NCBI RefSeq assembly: GCF_002575655.3
Contig: NC_053035.3
Location: 505,268,601-505,332,600 of the forward strand
Direction of reading: 5' to 3'
Source of the DNA: Aegilops tauschii subsp. strangulata
Taxonomy: Eukaryota; Streptophyta; Magnoliopsida; Poales; Poaceae
DNA: 64,000 nt
Below are positions 34,566-45,806 of this stretch, in pieces. The notes below the pieces were generated by a model. It saw only the letters and a program-made list of their open reading frames with translations, had not been told where the DNA came from and searched no databases. A program made the position numbers and the translations under genes. Within the stretch, counting starts at the first letter, position 1. Each line of letters starts with the position of its first letter.

Positions 34566-36140
34566 TGTATGATAGACAAGTGCAATGGATAGTGGGGATA
34601 AAAGAGGGCATGAAATAATTCACATTTATGTTGTCTAACCAAACAGGATAGCATGACACAATTTCACATATATGATGGCTAACTAAACAGGATAGCATGA
34701 CACAATTTCACATTATGATGGCTAACTAAAAAAGATGGAAAGACATAGTTCAAAATATGATGACTATGTAAACAAGATGACATGATATAACTATATAATG
34801 TGTTTATTAAATAGGTTGGCATGCCATAATTCACATACATGCCGCCTATGGAAACATGATAGCATGATATAATTCCCGGATAGAATGACATAATTCAAAA
34901 TATGATGACTGTAAACACTAAACAGGATGAGATGATATAACTATATGATGTCTTTATTAAATGGGTTGCCATGCCATAATTCAGATAGATGATGTGTATG
35001 TAAACATGATGCATTATATAATTCAAATATATGATTTATATAGTAAGCAAGTAAGCAGATGGCAATCCATATATGATGTAAAAACTAAGCAATGCAAGAC
35101 AACATGCATGACATGGGTAATATAACCCTGCCAAGTTTGAGCATAGACCTCATGGGGGAAATAGGATTGGTCATCAGTCTCTGAATCCTCCTTTGAGGAG
35201 CTCTCTGTATCCAGCAAGATGTCTGCTTCAGCAGGTAGCATTGTCTTCTCTGAATACCTTGTTTTCACTCCAGATACTTCCATCACCGCTTCAAATGGCT
35301 GATGCACAGGAAGAGTAGTTGAATATACAAACATTGTCGACAAATGGAACACGTAATACAAAACAATGATAGCATGATATAATTCACATACATGATGATT
35401 GGCTCAATAGCATGGCATTGCATGATTCACATATATAATGCCTTTGCAACAAGATAGCATTGCATAATTCACATATATAATGTATTGCAACAAGATGGCA
35501 ATGCATAGTTCATATATATGGTAATTAGACACTAAACAGGTGACGTTCACACAAAGCATGTCTAAACTAATCAAATGACATAGCAATGCAAGACACAATA
35601 CGCACGATATGAGCAACATAACCCTGCCAAGTTAGAGCATACACCTCGGGGGGAAATAGGACTGGTCATCTGTCTCAGAATCCTCCTCTGAGGAGCTATC
35701 CGTAACCAGCGAGATATGCGCTTCGTCAGATAGCATAGTCTGCTCTGAAGACCTTGTTTTCACTCTAAAATTTCCATCACCGTGTCAAATGGCTGATGCA
35801 CACGAAGAGTAGTTCAATGTACTAACATTGTTGACAAATGTAATACGTAACGGAAAAAAGGATGGCCTGATATAATTCACATATAAGATGACTGGCTAAG
35901 CACGATGGCATTGCAAAATTCACATATATGATGCCTGGCTAAACAAGATGGCATTGCATAATTCAGATAAACGAAGCATGTCTAAACTAAGCAGTTGACA
36001 TATTTGATGTATAAAGTAAGCAATGCAAGGCACCATATGCATGATATAACCAACATCAGCATGCTAAGTTAGAGCGAAGACCTCAGGGGGTAAATAGGAG
36101 TGGTCTTCTCCTTCTGAATCCCCTCAGAACAGATATCTTC
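34430..36140 (-). repeat. Tandemly repeated exon-intron unit, about 500 bp
   Basis: Exon-like blocks at about 34430-34565, 35200-35345 and 35700-35850 share TC(A)GAAGACCTTGTTTTCACTC and CAAATGGCTGATGCACA-type sequence (minus-strand genes). A related acidic block (SSSKEDSETDDQSYFP on the minus strand) lies at about 35130-35215, again at 35635-35700 and partly at 36065-36130. Intervening intron-like sequence consists of short ATGATATAATTCACATATATG-type repeats. The blocks therefore arose by tandem duplication inside the CACTA element. Confidence 0.7.
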
Positions 36141-36576
36141 CTCTTGATTACAATCCGAAATGGGTGGAGGGGGGCTGCCTTTGTGCCTACCATGGAGCGA
36201 CGTCTGCATGAAATTTTATTGCCACGCAAGGCTCGTCTCTTTTGCTCTACATGTTCAGTTCCATTGTGTACAATAACTGACATGCATAGGAATAAAACAT
36301 AGTGAGATTATGTAAGGAGTTCATGCAGAAATCCAGAGTGATGGTAGCAACCTGTGGATAGACCCAAAACCAATGATAGCAGGCAGATAATGGATTCAGT
36401 TAAAAAATACAGATAATGGCTTCTTTACTGTTTGTTTCCCACCCAACATGAAACTCATAGTAGACACAAGAGATTAACCAGATAGTAGATAGATACTATT
36501 GATTACGGCCCCGATATGTACCCCACAACAATTTAAAAGCTCAAGTTTGACCATTAGTTTGGAGCTGAATCAGAGT

Positions 36577-36879
36577 CTAATCGGTGAACATGACGATAAA
36601 GTAGCATGTAATATTAAGCAATGCATAACGTAAGCAGACACGAAAGAGTGGCGACCTCTCTTGCGGACCCATGTAGTCCTCGAGGTCATCTGCTCGGTTG
36701 ATGATGGTAACGCAGTTGTCATGGCTGCCAGCGGCGGGGAAGAAGATCTGAGGCGGCGAAAGACAGTCTGGAGGCCGGATCCCTACTGTGCTGGATGCTT
36801 CTGTCATTGGAGCAGCTGAGCTTGGGTGGACGACGGCGCAGCAGGAGCGGGACAAACCACAAAAGGTTTTCTTTGACAA
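36577..36879 (-). pseudogene. CACTA-borne first-exon-like block, copy 1
   Basis: Minus-strand frame with MTEASSTVGIRPPDCLSPPQ, IFFPAAGSHDNCVTIINRAD and a splice-like end at about 36650. Related DNA blocks recur at 40240-40445 and 41350-41480. The frame is open, but the function is unknown. Confidence 0.45.
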
Positions 36880-36906
36880 CTATCTGTAAGAGAAGTAATT
36901 CTGTAA

Positions 36907-37328
36907 GGGCTCGTTTGAATTGGAGGATTCTAACAACGCGGGGATAGGAAATACACAGTAATAGGATAGGAGTGCATGTGCAAAACAGAGAATTTAAAAA
37001 CACAGGATTTCTGCCAATCTGGGTGTTTGGTTCACAAGAATTGGAAGATCACAGGATGCAAAGAAGCATGGTGAGATTAAGTCAAACCACAAGAAAATGT
37101 ACAGTTATAATGCTATTATGCTACTATCTCTTAGTCTTGTGCTTCATGAATAGGAATTTGAAAAGGAGGACAAGTGGAAATTAAAATTCCTACTGTTTTT
37201 CTTTCAAGGAGACACTAAAGGAACAAATCCTACAGTTTTCCTTTGCTCCATTCCTTTGAATCAAATTCATGAATAGTAGTACCATAGGAAACTTTCCAAT
37301 TCCTATGTTTTTCCTTCACTTTTCCTTT
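36907..37328. mobile_element. MITE, Tourist/PIF-Harbinger type, right end not found
   Basis: Starts GGGCTCGTTTGAATTGG, next to a TAA that would be half of the 3-bp target site (36904-36906). It is rich in TAGGAATTT/CCTATTCC-type inverted segments. At 37329 a solo LTR interrupts it. The expected terminal repeat on the far side of the solo LTR is not recognisable. Confidence 0.5.
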
Positions 37329-39931
37329 TGTAGCGACCCGACCTCAAACGGTCAAGTCTCTATGCTTCAGTGTCATCCCTGGATCGGTAATGCTGACACA
37401 CACAGTACTCGAAGGATTTATAACAGAGTCGCAATCACACACTTATTACATCGAATGTCTCAAAAGAGAACTTATTACAATAAATATGGCTTAAGGCCAT
37501 CTAACACGATAACAACGGAAGGCTTGGAAGATAAAGTGAGTCCATCAACTCCAACGGCATAGCTGAGTGCATGGCAACGACCTATCGCACCTTTACTCGT
37601 TGTCTGAAAAGTCTGCAACATAATACGTTGCAGCCCGAAAACGGGTCAACACATGGAATATGCTGGCAATATAACACAGTAGAGCAATGAACTGATAATG
37701 CTATCACTACATGCATATATGGCTGGTGGAGGCTCTATGGTTATATGGTTTTTACGAAAAGCCAATTTTTCCCTACAACAAAGGAATAAAATTTATTCAA
37801 CTATCATGGTAGTTGAAACATCATTGAGATGGGTACCCCCATCTCAATCCCAATTAAAGTTAATTATTAACCCAACAAATTAATCTAGAGTGATGAGATA
37901 CAATAGGAAAATCCAAGTACTAGATACTCAAGATGTCCATAACCGGGGACACGGCTAACCATGATTAGATTGTACACTCTGCAGAGGTTTGCGCACTTTT
38001 CCCCACAAGACTCGATCGCCTCCGTTGGATTTCTCGCACTACATGGTGTTTGAGAAACGGATGACCGAGACACAGTCTTTCAGAAGCATTAACTCTTTAC
38101 TCCGGGTGGACAGTTACACCTACTTTCCCTCTACATCTACTAGCCCACCACTAAAAGAGGTCACATAACATACTCAACTATGCCAGAGCCCATAATGGCT
38201 TGTGGCTACACACGGAAGTTTCTAGCATGAATAATCTTAAGATCCCTTTGAGCCCGGGTGGCAGACCGTAGGATGATCACACGGATACCCCGGGATCTCC
38301 TAGGACAACACTGGATTCCCCAGGTGCCCAAACAAGCAATCCACCCATATGTGTATTAAAGTTGCCACCTTAAGTTGAACCATTAATTAACAACTCACAT
38401 CCGTCATGGAATACTCTCAAACCCAAATCCACGTCTACGAGCATAGCGTGGCAATAAGCATAACATAGAAGTAACTCCCAAGGGTTTGATATGAAAACAG
38501 GTAATAGGTTCTACCTCAACATCTACATCCCAAACCCGCAAGTTAAGAGATCCTAATCATGCAATGTGTGAGGGTTGTATCTAATGCATAAAACTGGGTA
38601 ATAAAGGGGTATGATCAATGTGTTACTTGCCTTGCTGACAATCCGCAAAACCTAGTGACTCGTAGTAGCACGCTTCGCACTCCGGGAATTCTATCGCAAA
38701 CAAACAATGGCATACATAAGCAATCAAGCAAAGATGCACGGGTAAAACTCAAATAAGAAGATCTAACTAGAAACTTCAACTTAAGAACTCCGGTTTGCAA
38801 AAAGAATCAAATCAAACGGAGCAACGAAACTCAAACTGCGAAAGAAGCAAGATCTATTTACTAATCTGCACTAAAGTCAAATTTTACAGTACCAAAATCT
38901 TGTTCAATTGGTTAAACAGAAAGAGGGCTTCGAGACGAAGATCTAGGCGCTTGAATCGCCTGATTTCGATAAACGAGCGGAAAGATATACTAGGACGAAA
39001 ATCAGATCAGAAATCGCGATCGAAAATAATTGCGAAAATTCTGAGAAAAAGAAAAACTGACGAACAGGCTAACGAACGAACGTTCGCTGTCTGCGGTTAA
39101 CGGGTGAAAACCGTTCGTTAAAGCGAACGTACGGACGGGTGTTCGCTAAATAAATAAACCAACGGAAAACCGATCTAAAGAAAATAAACCGGAAATAAAA
39201 AAAGGATCTAGATCTAGGGTTTACCGAAATAAACCGAAGAACAAAAAACGGCGGCGGCGGTCAACTCCGGTGGCGGTGCGGGGCTGGTGCGGCGGCATCG
39301 GCGGCGCGGGACTCGAGGCGCGGCTAGGGTTCGGCGGCGGCTGGGGTGGGCTGGGGCTGGCGGGTCGCGGGCTTAAAAAGCCTAGCCTGGGCGAGGCGGA
39401 GTCCGGGTCGCCCACGGTGCCCCAAGTCGGTTTGACTTTTTTTTTAAATAATTCCGCGCAGAAAAGCGAAGAAAAGGAATACTAAACTGACTCCAAAAAT
39501 CCCGAAATAAATTTTTCCCGTCCTCTAAAAATATGTCGAACAAGGTGAACATTTAGTTGGGCCTAAAATGCAAATTTGAAAAACGCGTATTTTTCCTATG
39601 CAAATAAAATAGCAATAAAATCCAAATAAAAATGTTTATTTGCTTTTAATATTTTTCCTCCAATATTTCATTATTTTTGGGGAAGTCATATTATCCCCTC
39701 TGATATATTTTAATATGAAAATATTTTCGGAGAGAAAAATAATTAAAACAAATAATCCTCGTTTCAATATTTGATAAAATTCAAATATGAAAACTGTGAA
39801 ATTCCCAACTCTCTCCGTGGGTCCTTGAGATGCTTAGAATTTCGAGGATCGCAAATCGACAATGCAATAAAATATGATATGCATGAATGACCTATGTATA
39901 ACATTCCAAATTGAAAATTTGGGATGTTACA
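37329..39931. mobile_element. Solo LTR, 2603 bp
   Basis: Begins TGTAGCGACCCGACCTCAAA and ends AATTTGGGATGTTACA. It is flanked by perfect 5-bp direct repeats CCTTT (37324-37328 and 39932-39936). There is no second LTR, primer site or coding region, so it is an LTR left by recombination between the two LTRs of one element. I recall this terminus from Triticeae LTR retrotransposons but cannot name the family with confidence. Confidence 0.85.
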
Positions 39932-39936
39932 CCTTT

Positions 39937-40239
39937 CAAGCACTGGCGATTCTAGTAGGCAGGCTTGAGCAAGGAAAAGCCTGCACTCAAAAAATGTTTT
40001 TGTGCTACTTCTATTACTTTGGACCCAGGCCACTGCCCTACTAGCTCAACTCCCAGGCCCATCGACAAATGCACAGCTCAAACGCGCAGAGGTTAATAAT
40101 GATGGCATTCAAGAGAGTCCATCACGAATAGCTAAGTTGCCTGGTACCTCACTGCTTGTCATATAGTAGGAGAAACTAATCGTATTTCACGTTACTGCGT
40201 GTGCTCAGTGGACAATATATATAACATGTAGAGTTGTGT
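39937..40239. other. CACTA internal sequence, no gene seen
   Basis: No recognisable feature. Lies between the solo LTR and the second copy of the exon-like block. Confidence 0.3.
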
Positions 40240-40445
40240 ACAACCTCTTTGGCGAAGCCATGTCGATCTCAGCGTGATTGGGTTGGTCGGTGAGGATGAT
40301 CCAGCTGACTTGGCTGTCGGAGGAGGGGAAGAAGATCTTAGGCGTTTGGAGATGGAGCCCGATACTGCTCCGTTGTGATGGAGGGTTTCATCGTTGGAGC
40401 AGCTCCGGTGAGTTGTACGACGCCGAGGCTGAAGCAGGACAAGAG
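40240..40445 (-). pseudogene. CACTA-borne first-exon-like block, copy 2
   Basis: DNA related to 36640-36860: it shares GGGGAAGAAGATCT..AGGCG, a GTTGGAGCAGCT-type block and a CAGGAC(A)A end. Stops interrupt the corresponding frame. It is introduced by GTGTACAACCTCTTTGG, also present at 41353. Confidence 0.45.
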
Positions 40446-40549
40446 AGACAACGTTAACCTGAGTGGAATTCTAATAGCATCTCCAATAGATGACGTAAAA
40501 TACATAACCACAAAGTGCTAGATGTAAAATACATCAGCCGCTCATCTCT

Positions 40550-40630
40550 GAACTTAACTGTCTAAACTAAATTTAACTGTCGAAACTGAACTTAACTGTC
40601 GAAACTGAATTTTTCTGTCAAAACTGAACG
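40550..40630. repeat. Short tandem repeat, about 18-20-bp unit
   Basis: Four to five copies of AACTTAACTGTCGAAACTG-like units. Confidence 0.75.
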
Positions 40631-41349
40631 CACTAGTAGCAGAAAAGCAGTAGCAGCAGCAGAGCGTACGAGAGCCGGGGCAGCTGGTCGTGTAGCAGCA
40701 TCAAGTGAGGCTACCATGAGCCGCCAGCCACCACCGGCCAAACAGCCCCCCCCCCCCGCCGCCCGCGGCCGGCGGTGCGCCGCCCCGCCCGCCCCGGAAC
40801 CACTCCCCACCGCCGATCCGCTGTCGCCCCGGCAATCCCTCTAGCCCCCCCCCCCCCCCGCCCGGTGCCGAGCATTTTCTTTGGCGATCCCCACGCCACT
40901 GCCCCACCACCGCTGGCGACCACCGCCCCCACCCTGAACTCTAAGGTAGATACTGGGTACCTCTGCGGCGAGCCCCCTTCCCTGCCGCGGCTGGTTCTTC
41001 CTTAACTCTAACGAGCCCCCCCCCCTGAAAATCGACTGACCCGAAAGTTGATTCAGTCGACTGAAGTGTAGCTAAATTGGAGCAGCATCGCAAGCAAGAG
41101 CAAGAGCGAGAGCAGTAGCGCGAGCAAGAGCAAGAGCAGACCAAGCAGGGGACCGAGAGCAAGAGCGGAGCAGCAGCGCGAGCGAGAGCTAAAGCAGCAG
41201 TAGCTCCTACTAATGTGGACGTCGCCGCTGAGGGAGCGATGCCGTGGAGGAAGTGGCCGGCGACGCCGCCGTGGAAGGAGCCGCACCGTGTCGGCTCGGG
41301 ACCGAGCGCCGGCAGCACCGTGAGATCGAATAAGGAAGAAAATGCGGCG
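40631..41349. repeat. C-rich and GAGCAA-rich low-complexity region in the CACTA element
   Basis: Contains C-runs of 10 or more (near 40747 and 40844) and a purine array of GCAAGAGCAAGAGCGAGAG-type units at 41085-41200. Apparent long frames here follow from base composition. No gene supported. Confidence 0.55.
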
Positions 41350-41600
41350 ATTAGTGTACAACCTCTTTGGTGGTGCCGATTAGGCATCTTCTTCATCCGA
41401 GGAAACGGTGGTGATGATGCTCTTCCGGTGGTGAAGGTGAAGAAGGTGGTGTGGGAATGGAGGTGACATCGGGGCAGCTCCTTGGAGGTGGAGTACAGGG
41501 TGGCTGAACTGGCGGGACGACGAGATCGATGATGTATCCTCATCTGGTACGATGGATGAGGGACGTCGAGGTGTTGCTGTGGACGACATCGTCGGGGAAG
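41350..41600 (-). pseudogene. CACTA-borne exon-like block, copy 3
   Basis: Starts with the GTGTACAACCTCTTTGG phrase also seen at 40232. Minus-strand frame contains MSSTATPRRPSSIVPDEDTS and PMSPPFPHHLLHLHHRKS. The GGGGCAGCTCC block aligns with the GGAGCAGCT block of the other copies. Unknown function. Confidence 0.4.
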
Positions 41601-41660
41601 AGTCTCCGGCTGGGTGGCGGACGGAGGAGGGTGTGGGGCTTGACGGGTTTTCGCGACCTC
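41538..41660. repeat. Duplicated 123-bp flank, copy 1
   Basis: Matches 45684-45806, exactly 4146 bp away, with few differences in the last 105 bp. Each copy directly precedes an Angela LTR start. Confidence 0.9.
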
Positions 41661-43375
41661 TGTTGGAAATATGCCCTAGAGGCAATAATAAAATGGTTAT
41701 TATTATATTTCCTTGTTCATGATAATTGTCTATTGTTCATGCTTTAATTGTGTTATCCGGAAATCATAATACATATGTGAATACATGGACCATAACATGT
41801 CCCTAGTGAGCCTCTAGTTGACTAGCTCGTTAATCAATAGATGGTTACGGTTTCCTGACCATGGACATTGAATGTCATTGATAACGGGATCACATCATTA
41901 GGAAAATGATGTGACGGACAAGACCCAATCCTAAGCATAGCACTAGATCGTGTAGTTCGTTTGCTAAAGCTTTTCTAATGTCAAGTATCATTTCCTTAGA
42001 CCATGAGATCGTGCAACTCCCGGATACCGTAGGAATGCTTTGGGTGTACCAAACGTCACAACGTAACTGGGTGGCTATAAAGGTGCACTACAGGTATCTC
42101 TGAAAGTGTCTGTTGGGTTGGCTCGGATCGAGACTGGGATTTGTCACTCCGTATGACGGAGAGGTATCTCTGGGCCCACTCGGTATTGCATCATCATAAT
42201 GAGCTCAATGTGACTAAGTAGTTAGTCACGGGATCATGCATTACGGAACGAGTAAAGTGACTTGCCGGTAACGAGATTGAACGAGGTATTGGGATACCGA
42301 CGATCGAATCTCGGGCAAGTAACGTACCGATTGACAAAGGGAATTGTATACGGGATTGCTTGAATCCTCGACATCGTGGTTCATACGATGAGATCATCGT
42401 GGAACATGTGGGAGCCAACATGGGTATCCAGATCCCGCTGTTGGTTATTGGCTAGAGAGGTGTCTCGGTCATGTCTGCATGATTCCCGAACCCGTAGGGT
42501 CTACACACTTAAGGTTCGATGACGCTAGGGTTATAAGGAAGGTTTGTATGTGATTACCGAATGTTGTTCAGAGTCCCGGATGAGATCCCGGACGGCACGA
42601 GGAGTTCCGGAATGGTCCAGAGGTGAAGATTTATATATGGGAAGTCACCATACGGTCAGCGGAAATATTCGGGGGTATACCGGTATTGTACCGGGGCCAC
42701 CGGAGGGGTTCCGGGGGTCCACCGGGAGGGTCCACCTGCCCCGGAGGGCCTAATGGGCTGTAGGTGGAAGGGAACCAGCCCTTAGTGGGCTGGGCGCCAA
42801 ACCCCCTAGGGCCCATGCGCCTAGGGTTTGGGGGAAACCCTAAAGGGGGCGCCCCCCTTGCTTGGGGGGCAAGCCACCTCCCCCTTGGCCGCCGCCCCCC
42901 TCTAGATCCCATGTAGAGGGGCCGGCCCCCTTCCCCCTTCTCCCTATAAATAGAGGGGTGAGGGGAGGGCTGCATGACGACATCCAAGGCGCAGCCCCTC
43001 CCCAACACCTCTCCTCCTCCGCGTGTGCTTGGCGAAGCCCTGCCGGAGAACTGTCCCTCCACCACCACCACGCCGTCGTGCTGCTGTTGGAGCCTTCTTC
43101 CTCAACCTCTCCTTCCTCCTTGCTGGATCAAGGCATGGGAGACGTCACCGCTCCGTACGTGTGTTGAACGCGGAGGTGTCATCCGTTCGGCGCTTGGATC
43201 ATCGGTGATTTGGATCACGACGAGTACGACTCCATCAACCCCGTTCTCTTGAACGCTTCCGCTCGCGATCTACAAGGGTATGTAGATGCACTCCTCCCCT
43301 CTCGTTGCTAGTAAACTCCATAGATTGATCTTGGCGATGCGTAGAAAATTTTAATTTCTGCTATGATCCCCAACA
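41661..43375 (+). repeat. Angela 5' LTR of copy 3 (1715 bp)
   Basis: Starts TGTTGGAAATATGCCCTAGA and ends TATGATCCCCAACA. Nearly identical to 45807-47527 (few substitutions and small indels). Confidence 0.95.
42945..42952 (+). promoter_or_regulatory. LTR promoter TATA box
   Basis: TATAAATA inside the LTR, between a C-rich stretch and the transcribed leader. It is at the equivalent place in the other Angela LTRs (47092, 57208). Confidence 0.6.
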
Positions 43376-44646
43376 GTGGCATCATGAGCTAGGTCTATGC
43401 GTAGTTTCTATGCACGAGTAGAACACAAGTTGTTGTGGGCGTCGATTTTGTCAATTTACTTGCCGTTACTAGTCTTATCTTGATTCGGCGGCATTGTGGG
43501 ATGAAGCGGCCCGGACCGACCTTACACGTACGCTTACGTGAGACAGGTTCCACCGACTGACATGCACTAGTTGCATAAGGTGGCTAGCGGGTGTCTGTCT
43601 CTCCCACTTTAATCGGATCGGATTCGATGAAAAGGGTCCTTATGAAGGGTAAATAGAAATTGGCGTATCATGTTGTGGTTTTGGCGTAGGTAAGAATCGT
43701 TCTTGCTAGAAACCTATAGCAGCCACGTAAAAGTTTGCAACAACAATTAGAGGACGTCTAACTTGTTTTTGCAGCAAGTGTCATGTGATGTGATATGGCC
43801 AGAAGGATGTGATGAATGATATATGTGATGTATGAGATTGATCATGTTCTTGTAATAGGAATCACGACTTGCATGTCGATGAGTATGACAACCGGCAGGA
43901 GCCAGAGGAGTTGTCTTAATTTATTTATGACCTGCGTGTCAACTGGAACGTCATGTAATTACTTTACTTTATTGCTAACCATTAGCCATAGTAGTAGAAG
44001 TAATAGTTGGCGAGACAACTTCATGAAGACACGATGATGGAGATCATGGTGTCATGCCGGTGACGATGATGAACATGGCGCCCCGAAGATGGAGATCAAA
44101 AGGAGCAAAATGATATTGGCCATATCATGTCACTATTTGATTGCATGTGATGTTTATCATGTTTTACATCTTATTTACTTAGAACGACGGTAGCATACAT
44201 AAGATGATCCCTCGCTAAAATTTCAAGAAAGTGTTCCCCCTAACTATGCACCGTTGCGAAGGTTCGTTGTTCCGAAGCACCACGTGATGATCGGGTGTGA
44301 TAGGTTCTAACGTTCGCATACAACGGGTGTAAGCCAGATTTACACACGCAATACACTTAGGTTGACTTGACGAGCCAAGCATGTACAGACATGTCCTCGG
44401 AAAACAAGAGACCGAAAGGTCGAACATGAGTCGTATAGCAGATACGATCAACATGAAGATGTTCACCGATGATGACTAGTCCGTCTCACGTGATGATCGG
44501 ACATGGCCTAGTTGACTCGGATCATGTATCACTTAGATGACTAGAGGGATGTCTGTCTGAGTGGGAGTTCGTTAATAATTTGGTTAGATGAACTTCATTA
44601 TCATGAACTTAGTCTAAAAACCCTTACAATATGTCTTGTAGATCAA
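43376..44646 (+). other. Angela copy 3 PBS and untranslated leader
   Basis: PBS-like TGGCATCATGAGCTAGG at 43377-43393, then a leader of about 1.27 kb rich in GATGAT motifs. No open frame of note before the gag ATG at 44647. Confidence 0.75.
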
Positions 44647-45672
44647 ATGGCCCACACTAATGTTGCCCTCAACTTCAACGTGTTCCTAGAGAAAACCAAG
44701 CTGAAAGACGATGGTAGCAACTACACGGACTGGGTCCGTAACCTGAGGATTATCCTCATAGCTGCCAAGAAAGCTTATGTCCTTGAAGCACCGCTAGGTG
44801 ATGCACCTGTTTTCCCAGCAACTCAAGACGTTCTGAACGCCTGGCAGTCACGTAGTGATGATTACTCCCTGGTTCAGTGCGGCATGCTTTACAGCTTAGA
44901 ACCAGGGCTCCAAAAGCGTTTTGAGCAGCACGGAGCATATGAGATGTTCCAAGAGCTGAAAATGGTTTTCCAAGCTCATGCCCGGGTCGAGAGATATGAA
45001 GTCTCCGACAAGTTCTACAGTTGTAAGATGGAGGAGAATAGTTCCGTCAGCGAGCACATACTCAAAATGTCTGGGTTGCACAACCGCTTGTCTCAGCTGG
45101 GAGTTAATCTCCCGGATGACGCGGTCGTTGACAGAATCCATCAGTCGCTCCCACCTAGCTACAAGAGCTTTGTGATGAACTTCAATATGCAGGGGATGGA
45201 AAAGACCATTCCTAAGGTATATTCAATGCTGAAATCAGCGGAGGTGGAGATCAAAAAGGAACATCAAGTGTTGATGGTGAATAAAACCACTAAGTTCAAG
45301 AAAGGCAAGGGTAAGAAGAACTTCAAGAAAGACGGCAAGGGAGTTTCCGCGCGCGGTAAGCAAGCTGCCGGGAAGAAGACAAAGAGTGGACCCAAGCATC
45401 AGACTGAGTGCTTTTATTGCAAGGGAAACGGTCACTGGAAGCGGAACTGCCCCAAGTACTTAGCGGATAAGAAGGCCGGCAATACCAAAGGTATATGTGA
45501 TATACATGTTATAGATGTATACCTAACCAGCGCTCGTAGTAGCTCCTGGGTATTTGATACCGGTGCGGTTGCTCATATTTGTAACTCAAAGCAGGAGCTG
45601 CGGAATAAGCGGAGACTGGCGAAGGACGAGGTGATGATGCGCGTCGGGAATGGTTCCAAGGCCGATGTGAAT
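44647..45672 (+). CDS. Angela gag and start of protease, 3'-truncated
   Basis: Intact frame from ATG 44647 (MAHTNVALNFNVFLEKTKLK). It contains the gag body (LRIILIAAKKAYVLEAPLGD; FQAHARVERYEVSDKFYSCK; VNLPDDAVVDRIHQSLPPSY), a Lys-rich linker, the CCHC zinc knuckle (CFYCKGNGHWKRNC) and the protease active site (WVFDTGAVAHIC). The frame then reaches about 342 codons before the sequence changes to duplicated CACTA flank; the last codons before the stop at 45694-45696 are not part of the element. Gag forms the particle and binds RNA. This is one of the best preserved gag frames in the window, but it lacks the downstream enzymes. Confidence 0.85.
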
Positions 45673-45683
45673 ACATGGACCAA

Positions 45684-45806
45684 CCGCATCCGGTAGGGTG
45701 GATGAGGGACGTCGAGGTGTTGCTGTGGACGACATCGTCGGGGAAGAGTCTCCGGCTGGGTGGCGGACGGAGGAGGGTGTGGGGCTTCACGGGTTTTCGC
45801 GGCCTC
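45684..45806. repeat. Duplicated 123-bp flank, copy 2
   Basis: Second copy of 41538-41660. The gag sequence joins it through a short filler (about 45673-45683). It ends GCCTC, the left target duplication of LTR B. Confidence 0.9.

Larger units (their letters stand above)
41661..45672 (+). mobile_element. Angela-type Copia element truncated in the protease region (copy 3)
   Basis: Plus-strand 5' LTR (41661-43375), PBS (43376-43392), leader and gag. Element sequence ends at about 45672, shortly after the protease motif, and joins a second copy of the left flank. The 5 bp before the LTR are ACCTC. The missing pol and 3' LTR were removed by rearrangement, not by the window edge. Confidence 0.9.

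Noticed and set aside
40592..41543. Several Gly/Ala- or Ser/Leu-rich frames up to 200 codons
   Set aside because: They lie in C-runs and GAGCAA arrays; composition alone keeps the frames open on both strands.
42631..43252. Pro/Gly-rich frames within the Angela LTRs (also at 46966-47404 and 56788-57506)
   Set aside because: The same frames recur in every LTR copy in the GC-rich promoter and leader region and are not genes.
45673..45696. Last codons of the 349-codon frame from 44647 as part of gag
   Set aside because: They are encoded by filler and duplicated CACTA flank after the element's breakpoint.
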